A stretch of DNA of 44,957 bases. Origin: Euryarchaeota archaeon UBA443. GTDB taxonomy: Archaea > Thermoplasmatota > Poseidoniia > Poseidoniales > Poseidoniaceae. The notes under the pieces are model-generated. The model was not told where the DNA came from, did not search any database, and was given only the letters and a program-made list of their open reading frames with translations. Below, piece after piece: positions 1 through 7,244 of this stretch; position 1 is the stretch's first letter; every line of letters begins with the position of its first letter. A program made the position numbers and the translations under genes. The stretch spans positions 99,417-144,373 of the forward strand of contig DAKS01000061.1 in NCBI GenBank assembly GCA_002499195.1, read 5' to 3'.

Positions 1-380
1 TCATCATTAGAACCATCTTCATCAGATTCGACATCATCCATCATTACGTCGACGACCTCATCAATTTCTTCATCTTCATCAGGAATCGATTCGCTAACTT
101 CTTCAGATTCTTCACGTGGAATAAGTAATTGGAGGACAAGGCCCAATGTTCCAGCTACAGCTCCGAGACCAACGATTGCGCCGTTATTGGTTCGCTGTGT
201 ATCATCCGGATCACTGTTTGTTTCCATTCCTGTAACAGGAGGTATCTCATTACCAGTCACATTTGTGACGATTTCAACTGCTGCCCATGCTGCAAAAATA
301 AGCATGATAATTGACAGCATATTTACGGTCGAAGCATTCATTTTTACCCAATTTGCAAAGGGCGTTTGACCATCTTCCAT
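1..380 (-). CDS. Partial membrane protein with acidic tail (C-terminus off the window)
   Basis: An open frame runs from an ATG at 378-380 to the window edge without a stop, giving 126 codons. The N-terminus (MEDGQTPFANWVKMNAS) is followed by a hydrophobic helix (about residues 19-38), a polar loop rich in Asn/Thr/Asp, a second hydrophobic segment (about 70-88), and then a strongly acidic run of Glu and Asp that continues to the edge. The likely topology is two membrane spans with the acidic tail on one face. I do not recognise the family and assign no function. It lies 61 bases downstream of the M28 peptidase gene on the same strand and may be co-transcribed with it. The frame is convincing because of its length, its hydrophobic pattern and the lack of a competing frame. 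Confidence 0.7.
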   Translation of the reverse strand, partial: MEDGQTPFANWVKMNASTVNMLSIIMLIFAAWAAVEIVTNVTGNEIPPVTGMETNSDPDDTQRTNNGAIVGLGAVAGTLGLVLQLLIPREESEEVSESIPDEDEEIDEVVDVMMDDVESDEDGSND

Positions 381-441
381 AACATTGCCTCGCGACGTTT
401 GCATATAACTTGTGTGCCTTTATCAATAAAAATTGAACTAA

Positions 442-2217
442 TCACTCCTCTAAGTAGGCATTTTTAACCGGAGTCTCATCGAGATGGAAGAAAGAATACG
501 TTGCCCACCATGTGATAGTATCGAGTGCATCAACGAGATTACTCGTTCCACTTTGTTCCTCACCGTAGTCTTTACCGGTCGTATCCATCCAATCGATCAT
601 TTCATCAACAGTGTCACACGTTTGATGGTAGCACCAATATCCATCAACAAGTCCACCGAAACCCATTGTGACAGTACCAAGATTGTCTTGGAACGTGGCA
701 TGGTCTGAACGAGCGGTTGTATCTTCGTAAACGATAATTTCAGGGCGATCTTTTGCATACCAATCATCAACCTTCCATGTTTCAGCATCATGCCCTTCCC
801 CAAGAAGAGGCGCCATTTGTTCTTCAACACCAATGGCATCGGAACCAATCCACATGGCAAGACCAACCATCCCTGGTTGATTCATGACATCATGGTCTAA
901 ACTAGGCCCAATGTAGACTCGCATAGGCCAGACCTCCTCATCTTTCGGATAACCATCCTCATCGACTGCAGGATCAGGATCACAATTCCCCTCGCCACCA
1001 CCATGGTTGTTTCCACAAGGAGCCCCTCCTCCACCAGGCCAGTTTACCCCAGCCATATCGAGGTTGACATAATTGGTAACTTCGACGTTTGGATTATCCT
1101 CTTTAACCCAATAATCAGTCCAGAAATCACTACCGCGCTTTCCACCTTCTTCACCAGACCAGAGGCAGAAAACCATTGTGTTTCGAGTGCTGAAATCAGC
1201 CATTGCTTCTGCCACAGTGAGTACCATTCCTGTGCCTGCAGTATTGTCATACGCACCAACTCGTGTTCCATACGTTCTTCCAACTCCAGGTAGGTGAGGG
1301 GAAATCATGCCTCCGTTAATTGGAGGTGCGATGTCAAAGTGCGCGCCAAAAACCATCCATTTGTCTGGATTCACCTCACCCCACCGATATCCACAGATGT
1401 TGTACGCCTCCGGGTTCTGAGCCCCAGTCATCAATGAATCATAGACAAAGCGCTGAGTAATGACTTCGAGCCCAAAGTTTTCCATCGTTTGAATAAGGTA
1501 TTGAGCAGCATCCTCGTAGGCAGCATTTCCCTGCCCAGCCCAACGATCAAGATAACCAACAGCACCATCAGCAGCATCCGTTGGGTCGGGCGTTTCATCG
1601 GACATCACATTGATGTAATTGAAGACGGTTCGACCATCGACCATACCTGTTGAATGGCGATTACCCTCCGCTTCAGAAAATCCAGGCGCTTGTGGCCGTT
1701 CGACTGAAAGAACAACAGCCGTAACACCGCCTCCGTTTATGCCCGATGGCTGAACCGTACTCAAACTATCATTCTCACCATCAACTACAGAGATTCCTTG
1801 CGCATTTTTACCATCAAACCCACCCCTTTCTAACCACGTTTTCCAGGATTCATTCAATTCTCGAATAGGCCAATTATCTCGTTGATAACCTCCAAGTAAA
1901 ACAACAGCTGTATCAGTTCGTGGTGGTGCAAGAACGGTCAATAAGACACTTTCTCCCGCTTTGAGATCAACGACGGTTGAATTTTGAACAAAACCAGTAT
2001 CTTCGTTCAAAATCAAATATGGGACAAAAGCGGAAAGGGCTCGATCAGCAGATATTGTGAGCCCCTGAAAGACCCCGCCGATTAGAACTTCTGGAGTAAC
2101 TGCAACATCACTTTGTCTGATTTGCTCAGTATCTCCTCCGCCTCCAAAACATCCTGCGAGGGGAGCGAGCATCATGATGCATACGAGGCCAAACGCCCTA
2201 CGTGCATCTCTCCCCAT
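442..2217 (-). CDS. M28-family zinc metallopeptidase, secreted lipoprotein
   Basis: This 591-aa exported aminopeptidase-type enzyme starts with a signal peptide ending in a lipobox (LAGC, Cys23), so it is probably lipid-anchored outside the cell. The peptidase domain fills the C-terminal half and shows the di-zinc ligand set of family M28: His293 in FGAHFDIAPP, Asp324 in GAYDNTAG, Glu356/Glu357 in LWSGEEGG, Asp387 in NLDMAG and His531 in CYHQTCDT. Residues 30-200 form a lineage-specific N-terminal region. A glycine-rich insert with Cys401 and Cys412 (about residues 394-428) is absent from the paralogue at 41755-43347. The likely role is hydrolysis of N-terminal residues from extracellular peptides. 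Exact substrate is not readable from sequence. Start is an ATG at 2217 directly before the signal peptide. Confidence 0.9.
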   Translation of the reverse strand: MGRDARRAFGLVCIMMLAPLAGCFGGGGDTEQIRQSDVAVTPEVLIGGVFQGLTISADRALSAFVPYLILNEDTGFVQNSTVVDLKAGESVLLTVLAPPRTDTAVVLLGGYQRDNWPIRELNESWKTWLERGGFDGKNAQGISVVDGENDSLSTVQPSGINGGGVTAVVLSVERPQAPGFSEAEGNRHSTGMVDGRTVFNYINVMSDETPDPTDAADGAVGYLDRWAGQGNAAYEDAAQYLIQTMENFGLEVITQRFVYDSLMTGAQNPEAYNICGYRWGEVNPDKWMVFGAHFDIAPPINGGMISPHLPGVGRTYGTRVGAYDNTAGTGMVLTVAEAMADFSTRNTMVFCLWSGEEGGKRGSDFWTDYWVKEDNPNVEVTNYVNLDMAGVNWPGGGGAPCGNNHGGGEGNCDPDPAVDEDGYPKDEEVWPMRVYIGPSLDHDVMNQPGMVGLAMWIGSDAIGVEEQMAPLLGEGHDAETWKVDDWYAKDRPEIIVYEDTTARSDHATFQDNLGTVTMGFGGLVDGYWCYHQTCDTVDEMIDWMDTTGKDYGEEQSGTSNLVDALDTITWWATYSFFHLDETPVKNAYLEE

Positions 2218-2294
2218 GATTCAATGCAAAACATATCTATTTCTCAATACTTTGCTTGAAACAACTTTCAAATTACTAAGAAAAACCAGCAAAA

Positions 2295-3677
2295 TCATTC
2301 CTCTTCTTTGACCTGTTCTTCATCATACCAGTTTTCAAGATATTCGATCCTCTTTTCATCCAAACCGAGTGTTTTTGCTTGCAGAGATAAAAATTTGCGA
2401 GCTTCATCTGTTACGGCACCATCCTCACAAGCAATCTCATATGCTTCCAAATAAGTACGTTCTGAAGCAGTAAATGATTCTGGCATTAAACGATTTGAAA
2501 AATTGTTAATGATCGAATAGATTGGTTTTCTTAGAACCACCAAAGGAGCACCTACAACAACGCCCCCGACCCAACCAGAACCTCCTAACATCGACTCAAC
2601 GAGTTCCGAAGCGATAACGAGTAAAATGGCACCGAAGGTAGCAAAAATAGCCGTACTGAAAGTCTTTCTTAGCTTCTCATCAATTCCCAAAACATCGTTC
2701 TTTAGAATCGCATAAGTAAACATCGTTCCTTCAAATAGGCCTGCAAATAATGCACTGAATAGGAATCCATAGAGAGCATAGAAATAAAATTTCATCCGAT
2801 TGTTCATTTCAACTTCTACCAAATCCGCTGAATTAAATTGACCATAAACGGCTGTTAGATAAATCATGAAGAATAACATTGAGCCCTGGAAGAAGGTTTT
2901 TCCTCCGAATCCAACAACAAGGGCTCTTGCCTCCGTAGATTTCTGCTTTGCTTCCTCATCATCTTCATCCATCACCAGGCTTTTTTGCGCCCTTCTCATG
3001 AATCCTAAAGCAACAAATGCGGTTAAAACAGGCATCATCAATAATAATCGGCCAAGATCTGATTGTTCTACCGTAATGAAATCATAAGGAGCGTGTTGTT
3101 CAAGGCAATTACCCTCGTAATCATTTTCTCCATATGATGCGGTTACAATCGCATCCCCTTCACCACTTCCTTCAGGACATTCAATGTGCAATGAGCCATC
3201 AAACGTTTCATACACTCCCCCTGCAGATACAATCGCTAAGGTGATAATCGCAACTGCAAGAGTTGGTAAGGCCCAGAACAAATTCCGTTTTATTTTATCA
3301 TTGGACATGAATTTAAGGAATTTAACTGGATAAAAAGAGGATAGTGAAAGGTACATCAATATCGACAACAGACACATTGTATAGTATATAACTCTCCAAT
3401 ATTGAACGTATGGTAAAGTTTCAGGTCCGAAAGGATAGATTGCATACCAACTAACAATCGTTTTAATTCCTTCAACAAATAACATCAGTGACATAAATCT
3501 ATTTTCAGGAGAATCGGGCCTTGCACGATAGATCATGGTAGCTAATGTGAATAAAAATAACAAGGTGATAACTGAAAGAACTGCGTGAATAATTCCTACA
3601 CCAACCCAAGCGAATTGGAAGTCAATATTCCTAATCGAATCGACATACCAGTCGAGAGTATCGCCCACTTCAATCAA
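2295..3677 (-). CDS. Sensor-like multi-TM membrane protein with C-terminal TerB-like helical tail
   Basis: This 460-aa protein has about eight hydrophobic helices. A soluble loop of about 50 residues containing two Cys (about 165-215) separates the first four helices from the rest. The segment from YAILKNDVLGIDEKLRKTFS through VLRKPIYSIINNFSNRL resembles the 7TM N-terminal region of bacterial sensor kinases (the YAIvryrLlDId...RtlvYg pattern followed by a PLrr motif), but no kinase, GGDEF or other output domain follows. Instead there is a 60-residue helical tail containing a DGAVTDEARKFL stretch, the DG-x-T-x-x-E/A pattern of TerB-like modules. The start is TTG at 3677 (GTG at 3668 is possible). 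It lies 33 bases after the VOC gene. A signal-receiving membrane protein is an inference. Confidence 0.72.
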   Translation of the reverse strand: MIEVGDTLDWYVDSIRNIDFQFAWVGVGIIHAVLSVITLLFLFTLATMIYRARPDSPENRFMSLMLFVEGIKTIVSWYAIYPFGPETLPYVQYWRVIYYTMCLLSILMYLSLSSFYPVKFLKFMSNDKIKRNLFWALPTLAVAIITLAIVSAGGVYETFDGSLHIECPEGSGEGDAIVTASYGENDYEGNCLEQHAPYDFITVEQSDLGRLLLMMPVLTAFVALGFMRRAQKSLVMDEDDEEAKQKSTEARALVVGFGGKTFFQGSMLFFMIYLTAVYGQFNSADLVEVEMNNRMKFYFYALYGFLFSALFAGLFEGTMFTYAILKNDVLGIDEKLRKTFSTAIFATFGAILLVIASELVESMLGGSGWVGGVVVGAPLVVLRKPIYSIINNFSNRLMPESFTASERTYLEAYEIACEDGAVTDEARKFLSLQAKTLGLDEKRIEYLENWYDEEQVKEEE

Positions 3678-3710
3678 TTAATGCTAGTATTACAACCCAA
3701 AAAAGTTAAC

Positions 3711-4241
3711 TCACCAATTCACATCAAATATACCCGAATCATCCCTGAATGATTTAAACTCAAGATGATTACCACAAGGATCGACAATGAACATTGTCGC
3801 TTGCGAGCCAGGTTGACCTTCATAACGAATGTAAGGGCCAACAATAAATGAGATCCCATTTTTATCCAACTTATCTTTGAGTTGGTGCCAATCATCCCAT
3901 TCCAATACGATTCCAAAATGCATTGCTGGGATCTGTTTTTCATCAACTGGGTTACTTACTAAGGTAGGCATTTCTGGGACGAGGTGTGCTACAATTTGGT
4001 GGCCATAAAAATTGAACACACAAGATTGCTTTTTTTCTCGACCCGCTTTACATCCCAAAATATCGACGTAAAATTGCTTTGCTTTTTCTAGATCGTCAAC
4101 AGGAAATGCAAGGTGAAAGGGTCTGAGTTTTTTGGGCGGAGAATAATCAGTTCCACAACTACGACAGACATCGTTTTCGTCCCAATCACATTGACGAATG
4201 CAACCGGACAGAAAATCACTTCCACTTGACTGAACAGCCAA
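3711..4241 (-). CDS. VOC/glyoxalase-fold protein with N-terminal Cys4 (DUF1289-like) knob
   Basis: The C-terminal part is one vicinal-oxygen-chelate domain: a beta-strand with His (RPFHLAFPV), the helix DDLEKAKQFYVDILG, a second His strand (AMHFGIVLEWDD) and a C-terminal VDPCGNHLEFKSF strand supplying Glu. These are the usual metal-ligand positions of glyoxalase/dioxygenase-like proteins. In front is a compact C-x3-C-x7-C-x2-C cluster (CIRQCDWDENDVCRSCG) resembling the DUF1289 knuckle, an uncommon fusion. The frame stays open to an ATG at 4298, but that start would overlap the upstream thioredoxin gene by 83 bases. The TTG at 4241 (26-base overlap) keeps the Cys4 motif and is preferred. The substrate is unknown. 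Together with the thioredoxin-fold neighbour it suggests a small redox or detoxification unit. Confidence 0.78.
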   Translation of the reverse strand: MAVQSSGSDFLSGCIRQCDWDENDVCRSCGTDYSPPKKLRPFHLAFPVDDLEKAKQFYVDILGCKAGREKKQSCVFNFYGHQIVAHLVPEMPTLVSNPVDEKQIPAMHFGIVLEWDDWHQLKDKLDKNGISFIVGPYIRYEGQPGSQATMFIVDPCGNHLEFKSFRDDSGIFDVNW

Positions 4242-4755
4242 TGGAATCTGTTGATTGGATCGATGGAGTCGAACCAGCAAGCATAGCATCGATGGCATCC
4301 TTCAACTCACTGGTTGTTACCTTTGTAGGATCACGTGGATTGTCATCCATGCGACCGTGGTAGGTAACAATTCCATTAGCATCGAGCAGGAAGAATTCAG
4401 GAGTTCGTTGCGCCCCCCATGCCGTTGCAACCATCTGTGTATAATCATGGAGATAGGCATATGGCATTCCCTTTTCAGCTCTTTTTACCATATTTTCAAA
4501 AGAATCTGCAGGATAATTATCAGGATCGTTGGAATTAATTCCAATAAAACCAACACCGTTAACCTTGCAGTATTCAGCCATATTATTCATACGATCAATA
4601 CTCGCTACGACGTAAGGACAATGATTGCATTCGAATACAATAACACAACCATTATTTTTCATCGAGTCGGCCAAAGAAGAAGTTTCTCCACCGATAGAGG
4701 GGTTTGCATTTTTAAGGTTAAATTCTGGGGCGATATCACCAATACTCAGGGACAT
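4216..4755 (-). CDS. Thioredoxin-fold redoxin (AhpC/TSA-like) with CNHC active site
   Basis: A 179-aa cytoplasmic thioredoxin-fold protein with no signal peptide. It opens with the redoxin pattern IGDIAPEFNL, has the redox motif FECNHCPYV (Cys43, Cys46, a CxxC followed by Pro-Tyr), and continues with the cis-Pro region GAQRTPEFFLLDANG and the strand VTYHGRMDDNP. This matches the widespread thioredoxin-family peroxiredoxin/redoxin group with CNHCPY, usually called thiol-disulfide oxidoreductase or thiol peroxidase; which activity applies is not clear. Its 3' end overlaps the start of the VOC gene, so the two are probably translationally coupled. It follows the TPR gene after 42 bases in the same orientation. 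Confidence 0.88.
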   Translation of the reverse strand: MSLSIGDIAPEFNLKNANPSIGGETSSLADSMKNNGCVIVFECNHCPYVVASIDRMNNMAEYCKVNGVGFIGINSNDPDNYPADSFENMVKRAEKGMPYAYLHDYTQMVATAWGAQRTPEFFLLDANGIVTYHGRMDDNPRDPTKVTTSELKDAIDAMLAGSTPSIQSTDSIGCSVKWK

Positions 4756-4797
4756 AATATGTCCTTAGCGACCTTGTTCATAGGTGTTCGCTTATAC

Positions 4798-7071
4798 TCA
4801 TATGGTAGCGAGTTGCTGCTCACATTGCTGCAAACGCTGTCTAGCAAGTGGATGTTCCGGCTGTAATGCAAGGACTCCTCTCCAGGCTGCTGAAGCCTGC
4901 TCGATATTGTTGCTTGCGTGATGAATCGCAGCCGCCTGCACACGAGCATCGATGTTGTTTCCATCCGCACGAATCGCTGCTTCAAAGTCACTTAATGCTG
5001 CTTCATACTTATCCCAAGCGGTGTATAACATACCTCGTTGATGCCAAGCATCTGCATAATCTGGTGCGAGGCGTAATGCTTCATTGATAGGACCTTCCGC
5101 ACGCTCAGGACGATCTAGGGCGAGATAACATGCACCAAGTTTCGTTAGGGCTTGATGATGATGGGGAGCCTCTTCAAGGACGGCTAAGAATCCTTCTTTC
5201 GCTTCTTCCCATTCTGCAAGTCGTGATTGTGCATCAGCACGGGCGAAGACAGCAACGGTCAGTTTAGGGGCCAATGAAAGCAATATATTTGCATCTTCTT
5301 TCGCTTCAATGGCTTGGTCAAGCGCAAGGTAGCAACTAATCCTATTAAGACGAGCACGAATGTGTTTTGGCTTCTCGTTTAGCGTCTCTGAATACATCGA
5401 AATCGCACGTTCAGGATCTCCTGATTGAATAGCAATATTTCCTCGAACATATGCAATCGTTGGGCCACTTCCTTGAATTTCAGCAGCATCAATGTAACGA
5501 CTTGCAGCATGAATATCGTCGAGATCAATGGCCAACATTGCAGCCTCAATTGAACAAGATGAATCGGTTTCACCTAGTAAACGTCGAGCACGAGTTAACG
5601 AATTACTCGCCTCATCTAGATCTTTGAGTAGACGCTGCGTGCGGGCCAATCCAAGCCACGCAACACCCATTTCTCGATTGAGTTGAAGAGCTGCCTGGAA
5701 TGATTTTATGGCTGAACCTAAGAGGATCTGATCGGTTTCCCCAGTCCCATCCCGCTGGCGATCTGCTCGAGCCAAATGAAGTCGCCCTTCAACGATATGT
5801 AGCTCTGGATGATCAATCGTCGATGGCGTACCATCAAGTAGTGTTTGAGCGACTTCAATTCTACCTTCTGCAAGCCGTTGAGATGCTACAATGCTCCGCA
5901 ATTCAGCATCAAGAGGATACTTTTCAATAGCCTTTTCTAAGGATGTTTCAGCAGCCATAACATCACCGCTTTCAGCAAGAAGGTCAGCCTTTAACACAAT
6001 GAGTTTCGCACCTCCGCAATCCAAAGCTACCGCATGTGTTGCTGCCTTCAAAGCCTCTTTTTCGCGGCCTTGCTTGACACTGAGCAAAATAGCGCGCAAT
6101 GCCCACGCGTCACCGATTTGACGATCTAAGTTCAGACAACTATCAACCGCTTCAAGAGCACGCTCATTCTCTTCAGACTCATACAATAATTGAGCATATT
6201 GAAGCCAATAATCAGGTTTCTTATTGTCCTCAGCCAATGCTTGCTCAATCGCTTCAATGGCTTCATTCGCTGAACCTGCACGATGGCGAAGTCCCGCCAG
6301 TAGAGACCGATCTGCTGGAGTATCCAATCCCAATGCTTCCAATCGACGAACATCTTTCTCGGCGTTTTCATCTCCCTGTTGAACGAGGATGTGGGCGTGC
6401 GTCCGCAATAAATCAGGATTATCTGGATCAAGGCGTAATTGAGATTCTAACCAATGTAGTCGCAATACATCGTCGCCTTTCAAGATTGCAACTTTTTCCA
6501 ATCCTTTCAATACAACATCATTACCCGGTAGGGCTTGATGAGCGGCTCCAAATGCGTCTTCCGTCCATACAAGATTGTGAAGATATAATCCACACAACCC
6601 CATTTGCAAGGCTTGTCGCCCATCGAGCCCAAGCGTGGAAACGGTCATTCCCTTTTGATCAAGAGTACCGAAGAGCCGAGCCGCCATTTCTGACTGCATT
6701 GGTGATAATTGCACATCTACATTTTGAACAGGAATCGACGAGCAAACCGCATCAATCGCATCGAGGGCAGCAGTTGAGGATGATTCTCCATTTTCAAGTG
6801 CAGTAATGGCCTGATAGGCACGAATGCCATGATCGACTTCTGGTCGTGTTACCCGCATTGCACTGATGAGAGAATCATAGTGATCGATTTTCTTCTGAAG
6901 AAGAACCAATGCATCAGTTGTTTGTTTGGCATGTGCTCCTTGAGATTCGGAGAGGACGAGAGTACGGTCTGAGACCCTTTGAAGAGCATTTTTTGCATGA
7001 TAGAGATTCCATGAGAGGGCGCCACCAGCTGCAATCGATAGTCCAATGAGAAGGATGGAAATTGGTTCCAT
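4798..7071 (-). CDS. Membrane-anchored TPR repeat protein
   Basis: This 757-aa protein begins with one membrane helix (ISILLIGLSIAAGGALSW, residues 4-21), then a short predicted coiled coil (about 30-75), and then tetratricopeptide repeats over almost all the remaining length. Clear TPR units include ALTKLGACYLALDRPERAEG, ADAWHQRGMLYTAWDKYEAA and PDYWLQYAQLLYESEENERA. The last four or five repeats fit the W-x2-LG-Y-A-F-A-P consensus best. Such proteins are assembly platforms and have no catalytic residues. The N-terminal anchor places the superhelix on one face of the membrane, most likely the cytoplasm because the helix lacks a cleavage site. It heads the minus-strand group running to the redoxin and VOC genes and is divergent from the 877-aa helical protein, with 173 bases between them. 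Confidence 0.88.
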   Translation of the reverse strand: MEPISILLIGLSIAAGGALSWNLYHAKNALQRVSDRTLVLSESQGAHAKQTTDALVLLQKKIDHYDSLISAMRVTRPEVDHGIRAYQAITALENGESSSTAALDAIDAVCSSIPVQNVDVQLSPMQSEMAARLFGTLDQKGMTVSTLGLDGRQALQMGLCGLYLHNLVWTEDAFGAAHQALPGNDVVLKGLEKVAILKGDDVLRLHWLESQLRLDPDNPDLLRTHAHILVQQGDENAEKDVRRLEALGLDTPADRSLLAGLRHRAGSANEAIEAIEQALAEDNKKPDYWLQYAQLLYESEENERALEAVDSCLNLDRQIGDAWALRAILLSVKQGREKEALKAATHAVALDCGGAKLIVLKADLLAESGDVMAAETSLEKAIEKYPLDAELRSIVASQRLAEGRIEVAQTLLDGTPSTIDHPELHIVEGRLHLARADRQRDGTGETDQILLGSAIKSFQAALQLNREMGVAWLGLARTQRLLKDLDEASNSLTRARRLLGETDSSCSIEAAMLAIDLDDIHAASRYIDAAEIQGSGPTIAYVRGNIAIQSGDPERAISMYSETLNEKPKHIRARLNRISCYLALDQAIEAKEDANILLSLAPKLTVAVFARADAQSRLAEWEEAKEGFLAVLEEAPHHHQALTKLGACYLALDRPERAEGPINEALRLAPDYADAWHQRGMLYTAWDKYEAALSDFEAAIRADGNNIDARVQAAAIHHASNNIEQASAAWRGVLALQPEHPLARQRLQQCEQQLATI

Positions 7072-7244
7072 TAACTGTTTAGTTGTTTAACTGCCTTTAT
7101 GTTCTGCGGTCTATGTGAACTCCTAAAGCCCTATTTTCGAACCCCTTGGAAATAACCAAAGCCCAAGAAATTAGGATGAAATTGTTGAAAATACGGCTCA
7201 CATTGAAATCCTATGCCATGATATCCGACATTTGAGGAGAGGGC

